Assembly (NCBI GenBank): GCA_903848645.1
Contig: CAINGU010000037.1
Span: forward strand, 62,001 to 126,000
Source: an uncultured cyanobacterium
Lineage (GTDB): Bacteria > Cyanobacteriota > Cyanobacteriia > Cyanobacteriales > Nostocaceae
DNA length: 64,000 nt
Reading direction: 5' to 3'
Shown here: piece by piece, positions 53,651-63,251 of the stretch
Position numbering within the stretch: position 1 is the stretch's first letter
How the letters are laid out: each line of letters opens with the position of its first letter
Made by a program: the position numbers and the translations under genes
The notes under the pieces: model-generated
What the model saw: the letters and a program-made list of their open reading frames with translations, nothing else
Database searches by the model: none
What the model was told of the DNA's origin: nothing

Positions 53651-54195
53651 AGGATTTAGTCCTTTCTCAAAAGAACAATAGACTGACGTAATCTAAATAA
53701 TTCAGCATTATTAATTAGTCACTTACGTCAGATGATAATATATTCCAAAGTGATAACCGTTCACTCCCATAGGAATGTTCCACAAACCACTAATTGTTGC
53801 AAATCTTTTCACTTGCACCTGAAAACTTTTCATTGTTAACGGTGCGTTATAGAAATCATCAAAACCGAATTTTATGAAGAAAACTGTATTTTTTACTACT
53901 ATTTACTAAATTAATTGTAAATACATAAATTCTCAGCTAATTTCAAATCCTGAAAAGCGTTTATTGACAAGTATTACAGCCATTACCAACCAAATAAAAA
54001 TTACTTTTTTGCAAAATATTTTGCGAATCGCAAGCAAAATAGCTAAATGTTGTGATATTGTTTTTGTATGGGGAATCAAGAGAGCGAAAGCACAAAAATC
54101 ATCCAAACAGAAATGATATATATTAACCGTGCTTTTGCCTTGGCCGATTTTTAGTTAAATCCGCTGCGGCTTTGATAAATAAAGAGATAAAGCCA
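53651..54195. other. 545-bp control region before the HTH-PBP regulator
   Basis: No gene is visible. It contains a 9-bp inverted repeat CTGACGTAA (53683-53691) / TTACGTCAG (53723-53731), nearest to the start of the flanking small gene, and the GCAAAAT cluster described separately. Confidence 0.55.
54011..54040. promoter_or_regulatory. GCAAAAT palindrome plus half-site upstream of the regulator
   Basis: GCAAAATATTTTGC (54011-54024) is a perfect 14-bp palindrome. A further GCAAAAT (54034-54040) follows 9 bases later. About 160-185 bp upstream of the regulator ATG, this could be an operator for self-control or for another factor; it differs from the TACCAA sites. Confidence 0.45.
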
Positions 54196-55329
54196 ATGAA
54201 GCAGGATAGTAGCCTCCGTAATAACTTGAAGTCAATTAGAACCCGGTTAGCCATGAGTCAACAAGACTTGGCAAACATAGCGGGTGTAACTCGTCAAACT
54301 ATTAGTGGTGTAGAGTCGGGACAATATGCTCCCTCAGTTGAGATTACACTGCGTCTAGCTAAAGCATTGGGCTGTCAAGTTGAGCATCTATTCTGGCTAG
54401 AGCGAGATTTACCGGAAATTGAAGCCATTATTGCCAAACCTCTTGCCGATGTCCAACAACTAAGAGTTAGTCTAGCACGGGTAGGAGGTCAATGGATAGC
54501 TTATCCCTTAATTGGTAAAGATGCCTTTCGCCAAGACATGATTCCCGCTGATGGTGAGGCTCACAGACAGAGTAACACAGATAAATTGCGTGTCCGACTC
54601 CTCGACGATAATATGGACCCTCTTTATAACACCGTCGTTATTACTGGGTGTTCCCCTGTGATTTCTCTTTGGGCTAGAGCTACCGAACGTTGGCATCCGC
54701 AATTGCGGGTACAATATAACTTTGCTAATAGTATGTCTGCGTTGCAAAGTCTATGCAGAGGTGAAGCCCACATTGCTGGAATGCACCTATATGACCCAAA
54801 AACGCGAGAGTATAATACTCCATTTGTCCGCGAGGCTTTGGCTGGAAGAGAAGCCGTTCTCATTACTCTCGGAGTTTGGGAAGAGGGACTGATGGTAAAA
54901 TCTGGTAATCCCCAGGGAATCAGCAGTTTAAGCGATTTGGTGAAAATGGGAGCAACTATTGTTAACCGAGAAGTAGGTTCTGGTAGTCGTTTACTTTTAG
55001 AACAAACTTTAGAAAAGGAACAAGTTTCATCTCATGATCTCTCCGGCTTTGATCATATCATTACCAGTCATCAAGATGTTGCCCAAATCATAGCTTCTGG
55101 ATTTGCAGACGCAGGTATTAGTACGGCATCCGTAGCCGCAGCTTTTGGGTTAGGATTTATCCCTCTTCGTCAATCACGGTACGACTTAGTAATTCTCAAG
55201 GAATATTTGGAAGAAACACCAGTACAGCAATTATTAAGTACCTTGGGACATCCTCTAGTCCACTCTCAATTACAAATTCTCGGCGGCTATGATATTAGCA
55301 AAATTGGGGAAGTTGTCGCCACTGTTTAA
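54196..55329 (+). CDS. XRE-family HTH regulator with periplasmic-binding-protein-like domain
   Basis: A 377-residue regulator. An N-terminal XRE-type HTH (about residues 8-65: LRNNLKSIRTRLAMSQQDLANIAGVTRQTISGVESGQYAPSVEITLRLAKALG) is joined to a PBP-like ligand-binding domain (about 95-370), with NTVVITGCSPVISL, GEAHIAGMHLYDPKT and TIVNREVGSGSRLLLEQTLE patterns known from cytoplasmic PBP-domain regulators for oxyanions or cofactors. Its position between modBC and modA suggests molybdate or a related ligand. It may act like the Mo-dependent repressors reported for vanadium nitrogenase genes in Anabaena variabilis, but I cannot verify identity. The ATG has AAAGAG 10 bp upstream; a TTG eight codons earlier is possible. 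Confidence 0.82.
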   Translation: MKQDSSLRNNLKSIRTRLAMSQQDLANIAGVTRQTISGVESGQYAPSVEITLRLAKALGCQVEHLFWLERDLPEIEAIIAKPLADVQQLRVSLARVGGQWIAYPLIGKDAFRQDMIPADGEAHRQSNTDKLRVRLLDDNMDPLYNTVVITGCSPVISLWARATERWHPQLRVQYNFANSMSALQSLCRGEAHIAGMHLYDPKTREYNTPFVREALAGREAVLITLGVWEEGLMVKSGNPQGISSLSDLVKMGATIVNREVGSGSRLLLEQTLEKEQVSSHDLSGFDHIITSHQDVAQIIASGFADAGISTASVAAAFGLGFIPLRQSRYDLVILKEYLEETPVQQLLSTLGHPLVHSQLQILGGYDISKIGEVVATV

Positions 55330-55378
55330 GTTTTCTATGATCTTCTCACGCAAAGGCGCAAAGGTAAGAGTTTTTAAG

Positions 55379-55414
55379 GACGGGTTAACTCGTGTTGGGA
55401 TAGTTCAACTCGTC
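55379..55414 (+). terminator. Hairpin after the regulator
   Basis: GACGGGTT (55379-55386) pairs with AACTCGTC (55407-55414) with one G-T wobble; TTTACTTATT follows. It lies between regulator and nifH, so nifH likely has its own promoter in the 160 bp that follow. Confidence 0.6.
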
Positions 55415-55546
55415 TTTACTTATTAGTTCTTGGTTTGAATAACCAATAAAAATTTCCCAAAACTGTAAATATGTTCAGGATTTTTCACCTGTTTGCGGTG
55501 GAACGCGCACCTCCTGCGAAGTTCTACACGCCCTCACTTTTCATGA

Positions 55547-56548
<1,002 letters not shown>

Positions 56549-56602
56549 AAGCACTCACTTTCCCTGAATAAAGAAGTAATAGTAGCTTCTATTAATATGT
56601 AA

Positions 56603-56627
56603 AAAGTGGACTTTCATAGTCCACTTT
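56603..56627 (+). terminator. Perfect 10-bp-stem hairpin after nifH
   Basis: AAAGTGGACT (56603-56612) and AGTCCACTTT (56618-56627) form a perfect stem with a five-base loop. A C6 run rather than T run follows, so it may stabilise the 3' end rather than act as a classical terminator. Confidence 0.65.
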
Positions 56628-56801
56628 CCCCCCATTATCTCCCTTGTGTAGCTGATTCATAAATAACTTTATATAGTTTAGTCTCTTGTTTCCTGTTTCT
56701 ATTGGTTGGTTGTTAGGGAATGGTAAGTTCTTCTGAGTTTCTCATTCCCTTTTATCTGCTATACAAGACTTGACCAAACTTCAGTTCCTACTTTATCAGC
56801 C

Positions 56802-57173
56802 ATGAATCCATATTCTCTGTCTCCAGATGATTTACCCCCATCTCGGATTACACCAATTGATGAAATGCTAATCAGAAATTTAGAAGAAGTTATTGCTAAC
56901 CACTTTTATGTAAACTGTGGTCGTATTCTTCAAACTTTATTATCAAGGTGTCATTGGTATGTAGTAACTAATTCAAGCTATTTTATTTTAATTATTATTT
57001 GTCCTGATAGAGAAATGTATTGGCATATATTTTATGCTATTCCTGATATTGCTAAAAAGTTAAAATCGTTTTCTCATCAGGCAATTATCCGTTTGTGTCC
57101 TCCTTTTGATAAGGGTACACCTTGGGAAATTGGAGTTAGTGAAATATCTGCTTATAAAGGATGGTTTAATTAA
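56802..57173 (+). CDS. Small protein of a two-member family flanking the nifH locus (copy 2)
   Basis: A 123-residue paralogue of the protein at 53276-53650. Shared are LSPDDLPPSRITPIDEML, the SRCHWYVVTN centre and a GTPWEIGVSEI end; they differ at many positions, so the duplication is old. The gene is 253 bp after nifH, same strand, with the perfect hairpin between. Function unknown. An old duplicate pair bracketing a regulator and nifH suggests a shared role, e.g. accessory factors. Confidence 0.7.
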   Translation: MNPYSLSPDDLPPSRITPIDEMLIRNLEEVIANHFYVNCGRILQTLLSRCHWYVVTNSSYFILIIICPDREMYWHIFYAIPDIAKKLKSFSHQAIIRLCPPFDKGTPWEIGVSEISAYKGWFN

Positions 57174-57216
57174 TAAATTTTAATTCTTATTTAAACCCCT
57201 GATTAAATTGTGAGTA

Positions 57217-57282
57217 AGATCCCCGACTTCTTTATTTAATCCTGTGAATAAATGATGATTTCTTACCAGAAGTCGGGGATCT
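57217..57282. terminator. 15-bp inverted repeat, GATCCCCGACTTCT family
   Basis: AGATCCCCGACTTCT (57217-57231) and its exact complement (57268-57282) flank 36 bp, in the convergent space between the copy-2 gene and modA. A bidirectional transcription end is likely. Confidence 0.8.
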
Positions 57283-57298
57283 AAAATTTCACTTATGA

Positions 57299-58126
57299 CT
57301 AAGGCAAAATAAACCCATATTTCTTGAATACAGCCTTGGCTTGATTGCTAGATAAAAATTGGGAGAATTCTTTAGCAGCATCAACATTTTTGCTACGTTT
57401 AACAACTGCTAATGGATAAATAATGGGAGAGTGATATTTTTCATCTGCCGTAACTACAACTTTTACCTTATCAGAGATTTTAGCATCGGTAGCATAAACT
57501 AAACCAGCATCAGCATTGCCACTTTCTACAGATGCTAAAACTTGACGCACATTATTAGCAAAAACCAGTTTTGATTTAATTTCTGACCAAATTTTCAACT
57601 TTTCTAATACTTGTTGTGCGTATTGTCCTGCGGGTACACTTCTCGGTTCACCAATAGCGATTTTTTTAACTTTGGCATCTTTGAGACTGTAGAAACTGGT
57701 GATACCAACAACATTTTTAGGTATTACTAAAACTAGCCGATTTTTAGCAATGATATTCCGAGTTCCTGGAACTAAAAGTCCTTTTTGTTCTAAAGCATCT
57801 ACTTGTTTTTTAGCCGCAGATATAAAAATATCCGCCGGCGCACCTTGTTCGATTTGTTGCTGTAATGCACCGGAACTACCAAAGTTATAACTAATATTGA
57901 CGTTTGGTTTACTTTGTTGGTAGAGAGGTTTAAGTTCTTCCAGTGCCTCTTTCAAACTAGCAGCGGCGGATATGAGTAAGTTGTTATTAGATTGTGCTGA
58001 TACAGGGGAAGAAGTCAGGATTGGTAAGCCAATAATCAGTAGTAAAGTAGCTAATGCTGTCGCTATTAAAACTAGTAGCTTTCTTCTTTTGATTGGCAAA
58101 CTGGACTGAGAAAAATTTTTACTCAT
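57299..58126 (-). CDS. modA: Molybdate-binding protein ModA
   Basis: A 275-residue periplasmic binding protein. A basic N-terminus and hydrophobic signal (residues about 17-45, KRRKLLVLIATALATLLLIIGLPILTSSPVSA) precede the ModA domain: LLISAAASLKEALEELKPLYQQ, NFGSSGALQQQIEQGAPADIFISAA and SGNADAGLVYATDAKI, the oxyanion-binding segments. It delivers molybdate (perhaps tungstate) to ModBC. It is encoded 4.3 kb from modBC with the regulator and nifH in between. A TACCAA-N5-CTGGTA site lies 45 bp upstream. Confidence 0.93.
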   Translation of the reverse strand: MSKNFSQSSLPIKRRKLLVLIATALATLLLIIGLPILTSSPVSAQSNNNLLISAAASLKEALEELKPLYQQSKPNVNISYNFGSSGALQQQIEQGAPADIFISAAKKQVDALEQKGLLVPGTRNIIAKNRLVLVIPKNVVGITSFYSLKDAKVKKIAIGEPRSVPAGQYAQQVLEKLKIWSEIKSKLVFANNVRQVLASVESGNADAGLVYATDAKISDKVKVVVTADEKYHSPIIYPLAVVKRSKNVDAAKEFSQFLSSNQAKAVFKKYGFILP

Positions 58127-58147
58127 GGAATTGACACTCGGTATACT

Positions 58148-58187
58148 TTTACCAAGATTACCATAATATTTACCAAGATAACTGGTA
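58148..58187. promoter_or_regulatory. Operator-like site upstream of modA
   Basis: TACCAA-GATAA-CTGGTA at 58171-58187 matches the palindrome consensus at 11 of 12 arm bases. An identical left element TTTACCAAGAT is repeated at 58148-58158, 21 bp away, without a good right arm. The full site is 45 bp before the modA ATG. Confidence 0.6.
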
Positions 58188-58279
58188 AATATCTCCTGAA
58201 AAAAATCAACCTGTGAAGATCATTAATCTCAAATATTGTGTCGTAAGCTACTTTTTTTCAAATAGAGCTAGAGGATACT

Positions 58280-58296
58280 TACCAATTAAGTTGGTT
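58280..58296. promoter_or_regulatory. Operator-like site upstream of the 85-residue gene
   Basis: TACCAA-TTAAG-TTGGTT, 11 of 12 arm bases matching, 69 bp before the ATG at 58365. Confidence 0.55.
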
Positions 58297-58364
58297 GTTT
58301 TCCGACTCTAAAATCCTATTGGGGAAAAGAGCTTTTTTTTACTAGCTGATGGATATAAACAGCA

Positions 58365-58622
58365 ATGGCAAAAGATTCTGATTTTTTAACTAATTTAACT
58401 GATTTTCTCTATCCTCGCCACAAATATCATGGTCAATTCAAGCCAGAGTATTTGGTTTTTAACTCTAATTTACAGGAATTTTCTCAGCGGGTAAGCTATA
58501 TTTGTAGCCTGCAAACTGCTGGTAAGCTTTCACCAGAGGACGCTTACACTCAAATTAAAATGCTTTGGAAGCAATTAAAAACTGCTAAAAAACAAATTTT
58601 ACCAACCGCAGAAAATCTGTAG
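58365..58622 (+). CDS. Small cyanobacterial protein linked to nitrogen or molybdenum genes
   Basis: An 85-residue helical protein, MAKDSDFLTNLTDFLYPRHKYHGQFKPEYLVFNSNLQEFSQRVSYICSLQTAGKLSPEDAYTQIKMLWKQLK..., that looks like one of the small conserved proteins often seen near nif genes in cyanobacteria. No enzymatic motif. A TACCAA-type site is upstream and the porin begins 80 bp downstream in the same direction, with two more sites between them. The role is unknown; control together with molybdate uptake is suggested by the sites. Confidence 0.7.
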   Translation: MAKDSDFLTNLTDFLYPRHKYHGQFKPEYLVFNSNLQEFSQRVSYICSLQTAGKLSPEDAYTQIKMLWKQLKTAKKQILPTAENL

Positions 58623-58636
58623 TCTTTGCTACAAAA

Positions 58637-58678
58637 TACCAAGTTAATTGGTATTAATATGTACCTGTTAAGTTGGTA
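58637..58678. promoter_or_regulatory. Two operator-like sites upstream of the porin
   Basis: TACCAA-GTTAA-TTGGTA at 58637-58653 is a perfect palindrome; TACCTG-TTAAG-TTGGTA at 58662-58678 has 10 of 12 arm bases. They lie 25-66 bp before the porin ATG, so a bound factor would overlap the promoter. Confidence 0.62.
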
Positions 58679-58702
58679 TTAAAGATTTGAGGTGTGAGAT
58701 AA

Positions 58703-60472
58703 ATGTCTACTTTTCTACGAAATTCACTGTGGATGACTCCGTTATTGATTGCAGCTAATACAATTACAGCTAAGGCTATAGAAATTGATACCAACCTCAC
58801 TAATTTGCAGGTGAAAGACGGTATAGTTGCGGAAACTCAGGAAAATTCTAACTCGGAAATAGAGCAGGTAACATCTGTTTCCCAACTTTCAGATGTGCAA
58901 CCGACAGATTGGGCTTTTCAGGCTTTGCAATCTCTAGTTGAACGCTATGGTTGTATTGCGGGATACCCAAATAGCACTTTCCGGGGCAATCGAGCCATGA
59001 CGCGCTATGAATTTGCAGCGGGTTTAAATGCCTGTTTGAATAGGGTTCAAGAATTGATTGCCACCAGTACGGCTGATATGGTGAAAAAGGAAGATTTAGA
59101 CACTCTGCAAAAACTGCAACAAGAATTTGCGGATGGATTAGTAGAAATACGGGGCAGAATAGATGGCTTTGAAAGTCGTACTGCCGCACTAGAAAGTCAA
59201 CAGTTTTCCACTACTACTAAGTTAAATGGGGAAGTAATTTTTGCTCTTGGGGGTGTGTTTGGTGGAGATAGGGCGTTAGACTCTGACCGTTGGAGGACAA
59301 TTAATGCAGCCCCCGCAGCTAGTCGAGAAGCTGTTAAGAATGCACAGTACACAGCATCAGGAGGACGTAAACTCCAAGATAATACAATTTTTAGCGATCG
59401 CATTCGCCTGAATTTGGTTACTAGCTTTACAGGTAAAGACCAGTTGTTTACTCGCTTAGAAGCCAATAATTCTATTGCTTTTAACTCACCAGTCAGCGGT
59501 ACGAACATGACTCGGACATCCTGGGATTCTACCAACGATACTACCAACAGTGTCCAAATGGGCAAATTGTATTATCGGTTTCCGGTAGGAGATAAAATCA
59601 ATGTGATTGTTGATGCCATTGGTGGTGAATTTTACGACAACTTCAACACCATTAACCCCTTATTATCTTCAACTCCTATCGGTTCACTGTCCCGGTTTGG
59701 TCGCTTTTCTCCTATCTACCGTGCCGGTAATACCAGTTCGGCAAGTAATACAGGTTCGGGTGTAAGTGCTGTCTTTAAATTAAGTGATAAAATTACCTTA
59801 TCTGGGGGTTATCTGGCTAGAAGAGGTAGTGATCCAAGTGCTGGAAAAGGCTTATTTGATGGGAGTTATGGTGCATTAACGCAATTGGCATTTCAGCCTA
59901 ATAGTAATTTAACCCTGGGTTTGACTTATGCACACTCTTATCTCAGAGGTGCTAATAATGACGGTGATGTGACAGTTTCGGGCGGTTATGGTAGTGCTTT
60001 TGCAAATAGTCCATTTGGTGCTACTATCAATACTACAGCGAATCATTACGGACTGGAAACCAGCTATCGTATTCATCCCAAACTTGCATTTGGTGGTTGG
60101 GTTGGGTATACACAAGCGATCGCTGAAAATAGTTCTGGTGCTAATGTGAATAGAGGCGATAAAGCAGATATTTGGAATTGGGCTGTTAACTTAGCTTTCC
60201 CAGATTTAGGTAAAAAAGGTAACTTAGGCGGTATTATCTTTGGTCAACCACCGAAAGTTACAAGTAATGATTTTGGTCCAGCAGTTCTCACTTCTACCAC
60301 CAACCGTCGTGTAGACAGTGATACTTCCTTACATCTAGAAGCACTATATCGTTATCAAGTTAATAACAACCTTTCCATTACTCCTGGCTTGATTGTTATT
60401 TTTAACCCGGAGGGTAATAGTAATAACGACACCATTTATACAGGAGTCCTCCGCACCACATTCCGGTTTTAA
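58703..60472 (+). CDS. SLH/OprB-type outer-membrane porin
   Basis: A 589-residue porin. A signal peptide (to about residue 25) leads to an SLH domain (about 60-120: VSQLSDVQPTDWAFQALQSLVERYGCIAGYPNSTFRGNRAMTRYEFAAGLNACLNR) that binds the cell wall, a coiled-coil linker (about 130-170) and an OprB-type beta-barrel (about 175-589) ending in the barrel-signature Phe. Relatives are called iron-uptake porins, but selectivity is unproven. Two TACCAA-N5-TTGGTA-like sites upstream group it with modA and modBC, which suggests an oxyanion or molybdate channel. Confidence 0.88.
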   Translation: MSTFLRNSLWMTPLLIAANTITAKAIEIDTNLTNLQVKDGIVAETQENSNSEIEQVTSVSQLSDVQPTDWAFQALQSLVERYGCIAGYPNSTFRGNRAMTRYEFAAGLNACLNRVQELIATSTADMVKKEDLDTLQKLQQEFADGLVEIRGRIDGFESRTAALESQQFSTTTKLNGEVIFALGGVFGGDRALDSDRWRTINAAPAASREAVKNAQYTASGGRKLQDNTIFSDRIRLNLVTSFTGKDQLFTRLEANNSIAFNSPVSGTNMTRTSWDSTNDTTNSVQMGKLYYRFPVGDKINVIVDAIGGEFYDNFNTINPLLSSTPIGSLSRFGRFSPIYRAGNTSSASNTGSGVSAVFKLSDKITLSGGYLARRGSDPSAGKGLFDGSYGALTQLAFQPNSNLTLGLTYAHSYLRGANNDGDVTVSGGYGSAFANSPFGATINTTANHYGLETSYRIHPKLAFGGWVGYTQAIAENSSGANVNRGDKADIWNWAVNLAFPDLGKKGNLGGIIFGQPPKVTSNDFGPAVLTSTTNRRVDSDTSLHLEALYRYQVNNNLSITPGLIVIFNPEGNSNNDTIYTGVLRTTFRF

Positions 60473-60480
60473 CAAGCCCT

Positions 60481-60596
60481 GGCGATTATAAATCACGGCT
60501 ACACAAACAAAGTCCACCTGCGTGGACTAAGAAAAAGCACTTATTTTTAACCCACGGAGGTGGGTTTTGCCTGTGTAGTTGCGGTTTCTAACCGCC
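60481..60596. repeat. REP-doublet element B
   Basis: Inverted arms 60481-60527 and 60550-60596 share GGCGATTA/TAACCGCC ends, CTACACA cores and GTCCACCTGCGTGGAC and CCCACGGAGGTGGG palindromes. It has the same design as the element at 21541-21682. Confidence 0.75.
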
Positions 60597-60660
60597 GATT
60601 TCATGTTAATAGGACTTGTGTATACACCATAGCCAGAAAATAGAGAGGAGAGGAAAGAAT

Positions 60661-61494
60661 TCAAGTATGAAATACAACTGTAACTAAGGGTAAAAAGGCT
60701 AAGAGAAAAATATGCCAAGATTGCAATTGCGTTTCTAATATTGGTTCAGAGGGTGTTAATAAAGCTTCGATTCTTTGTTCCAAGCGATCGCCTGCACCCA
60801 AAGCAGCACAACAAATATCTGATGTGATTGGATTATTACTCACGACTAACAGCAAGGATTCTGCTAATACTAAAGGATCTACTTGAGATACTGCGTAACT
60901 ATCAGCCCGTAATTCTCGTAAAATTAACAATTCTTGCCATAAAGACTCTGTATTCGGCAACCAACTGGTACAGGAACGCACCCAACCCAGCCAAAAAAAC
61001 CAGAACGTATCCCTATACTGATAATGCCCTTCCTCGTGTGCCAGAACACTTTCTAGATGGGCTGGAGAGAGGGTTTGTAATAGTCCTTGACTAACGACTA
61101 ATTCAGGTTGCCAAAAACCCATTTGCCCGGCAAATAAAGCCCCTGTTTGTAGAAGTCGAGCCGATTTACCAGCTAGATTTATTTGGGGACATTCACGGGC
61201 AGATTTAATCGCTTTCCAGCCCCCAAAACCGAGTTTGATGCCTAAGATATTAAAAAATCCCAGAAAAATTATTGCTAGGAGATAGCTTAAAGAGTCGGTA
61301 TACATTCCGCCCATTTTCCCTTGTGTACCCATGCAGACTATAGAGGTTACTGTCATGAATATGAGTAAGGGGGGAAAAAGGAATAAAAATAACGTTTTTT
61401 GCCATCGTAAATACCAATTACCTTGGGGTATACTGCCAGAGGATCGTAACCACCAAGCAATGGTTACAGCGGTGACAATCATGAGTAGGTGCAT
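60661..61494 (-). CDS. M56-family (BlaR1-like) membrane metallopeptidase
   Basis: A 277-residue membrane protein with N-terminal helices and a zinc site LAHEEGHYQYRDTFW (His153, Glu154, His157), then ELRADSYAVSQVDP with the probable third ligand. M56 peptidases of the BlaR1/MecR1 type cleave a cognate BlaI repressor, though this one lacks a long extracellular sensor domain. It starts 4 bp after the BlaI-like gene on the same strand, so the two form an operon. The start is the MHLLMIV ATG at 61494; an upstream frame overlaps blaI and is unlikely. Confidence 0.9.
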   Translation of the reverse strand: MHLLMIVTAVTIAWWLRSSGSIPQGNWYLRWQKTLFLFLFPPLLIFMTVTSIVCMGTQGKMGGMYTDSLSYLLAIIFLGFFNILGIKLGFGGWKAIKSARECPQINLAGKSARLLQTGALFAGQMGFWQPELVVSQGLLQTLSPAHLESVLAHEEGHYQYRDTFWFFWLGWVRSCTSWLPNTESLWQELLILRELRADSYAVSQVDPLVLAESLLLVVSNNPITSDICCAALGAGDRLEQRIEALLTPSEPILETQLQSWHIFLLAFLPLVTVVFHT

Positions 61495-61498
61495 AATT

Positions 61499-61918
61499 CT
61501 ATTTTTCTCCTCTGGCTTCCCGTGCGGCTTGAATGCGTTTAGCAATCGCTTCGATTTGGTCACTAGCAGCTTGATCTAAACTATCAGCAAATGCGGCAAT
61601 TATATCAGGATTTCCTACTGCCAAAAATCGCTGTAGTTGATCATGTGCCTTAATCACCTCTGCTTGTTGCTTGGTGAGTAAAGGCCGCCAATAAAAGGCT
61701 TTTCCCTGTTTATCACACGCTAACCAACCTTTTTCCGTGAGACGACGGAGAACGGTAGTAACGGAAGTATAAGCTAATTCGCGGTTAGGATCTGTGAGAA
61801 TGCGATCATGTACATCTTTGACTGTTGCTGAACCGATATCCCAGACAATACTGAGGATTTCTGCTTCTAGGGGACCTAGGGACATTTGTTTGGGACGGTA
61901 ATCGGGTAAAGGAGCCAT
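61499..61918 (-). CDS. BlaI/MecI/CopY-type repressor
   Basis: A 139-residue repressor with the BlaI winged-helix fold: LGPLEAEILSIVWDIGSATVKDVHDRI, TSVTTVLRRLTEKGWLACDKQGKAFYW. It dimerises on a short inverted operator and is cleaved or released through the partner M56 peptidase just downstream. I start at MAPLPDYRP, the family's common start; an in-frame ATG 48 bp upstream exists. Target genes cannot be named. The upstream 350 bp to comB have no gene. Confidence 0.9.
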   Translation of the reverse strand: MAPLPDYRPKQMSLGPLEAEILSIVWDIGSATVKDVHDRILTDPNRELAYTSVTTVLRRLTEKGWLACDKQGKAFYWRPLLTKQQAEVIKAHDQLQRFLAVGNPDIIAAFADSLDQAASDQIEAIAKRIQAAREARGEK

Positions 61919-62268
61919 GTTGATAATTTTGGATGTTCTTTCTATTTTAAGATGACTTCCAACCACAAGATACCCGACTTATTCAAGGACTTTTAGGAAG
62001 AATAAAAAAGCTCAAATCCCAGAATTTCTCCAAAAGTTGGTAATCCTTTTCATCCTTGCATCCTGGAAATCCTGATTCTGACAATCTCTAATTTTTCTAT
62101 CTTTAAGATTAGAAGATATAATACAAAGCCTAAAACCTTGCTATATATACTTTTTACCCTTCATTAGTATTCATGTATTATCGAAAAGATAGATTTTAGT
62201 ATCGCCAGTTGGTGACATCCAGTGGGTAGAATATTACCGCAGTCTTATGAAGTAGGTGTAGCCAGCAC
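61919..62268. other. Divergent intergenic region, blaI/comB
   Basis: 350 bp without a gene that I can see. AT-rich; TACCCGACTTATTC and AAGGACTTTTAGG around 61972-61999 resemble a degenerate copy of the GACTTCT-family hairpin. No clear promoter boxes. Confidence 0.5.
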
Positions 62269-63009
62269 GTGAAGATATTTATATATCACACTCCCGAATT
62301 AACCCCAACTGATACATTACCAGAATGTGCGATCGCTGTTGATGTCCTCCGAGCAACTAGCACAATGGCCACAGTTTTAGCCGCTGGAGGGGAAGCTGTG
62401 CAAGTTTTCAGCGATTTAGATCAACTCATGGCAGTGAGTGAACAATGGCCTCCAGAAAAACGATTAAGGGCTGGAGAAAGGGGTGGTGCGAAAGTCGCTG
62501 GTTTTGAGTTGGGTAACTCACCCTTAGATTGTACAGCAGAATTAGTTACCGGACGACGCTTATTTATTAGTACCACCAATGGGACGCGGGCTTTACAACG
62601 CATACAAAACGCCCCCATTGTCCTCGCAGCAGCTTTGATTAATCGGGCAGCAGTAGTTAAGTTTCTCTTAGAAAAGCAACCGGAAACTGTTTGGATTGTT
62701 GGTTCTGGTTGGGAAGGAAGTTACTCTTTAGAAGATACAGTATGTGCTGGAGCAATTGCTCATAGTATTTGCCAACAAACTAATTGTTCTTTAGAAGAAA
62801 TTAGTGGTAATGATGAAGTCATTGGTGCAATCGCTCTTTATTCCCAATGGCAAAATGACTTATTAGGATTATTGCACAAAGCTAGTCATGGTCAAAGATT
62901 ATTACGTTTAGAATGTTTAGAAGACCTTAAATATTGTTCCCAAACCGATATTTTAGATGTTTTGCCAATTCAGCAAGAAATGGGAGTATTAAAAAGTCAA
63001 AATAAGTAA
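62269..63009 (+). CDS. comB: ComB-type 2-phosphosulfolactate phosphatase family protein
   Basis: A 246-residue protein with the ComB signatures [44 protein letters not shown], and [14 protein letters not shown]. ComB hydrolyses 2-phosphosulfolactate in coenzyme M synthesis in archaea; in cyanobacteria, which do not make coenzyme M by that route, the substrate is uncertain. Translation starts at GTG (62269). No operon partner is present. Confidence 0.88.
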   Translation: MKIFIYHTPELTPTDTLPECAIAVDVLRATSTMATVLAAGGEAVQVFSDLDQLMAVSEQWPPEKRLRAGERGGAKVAGFELGNSPLDCTAELVTGRRLFISTTNGTRALQRIQNAPIVLAAALINRAAVVKFLLEKQPETVWIVGSGWEGSYSLEDTVCAGAIAHSICQQTNCSLEEISGNDEVIGAIALYSQWQNDLLGLLHKASHGQRLLRLECLEDLKYCSQTDILDVLPIQQEMGVLKSQNK

Positions 63010-63044
63010 CTAAAAAAATATTTTTTCTAGAGGATTAATCTTCT

Positions 63045-63240
63045 GAATCAGGATTTGCAGGATTTGAAGATTTGCAGGATTTAATTATCTGTATTTTTCT
63101 CATCCTGTTAATCCTTTAATCCTGGTTATCCTGATTCAGACAATTAATTATCTGTATTTTTTGCTCCTGTTAATCCTTTAATCCTGGTTATCCTGATATG
63201 GCTACGCCACGCTACGCCACGCTACGCTATCAGACAATTT
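63045..63240. repeat. Imperfect direct repeats between comB and the M61 gene
   Basis: TCCTGTTAATCCTTTAATCC and GGTTATCCTGAT are repeated at about 63104-63133 and 63166-63196, each preceded by ATTATCTGTATTTTT. A GCTACGCCAC triplet tandem run (63203-63230) follows. No gene in this stretch. Confidence 0.75.
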
Positions 63241-63251
63241 CACCTTTGATA

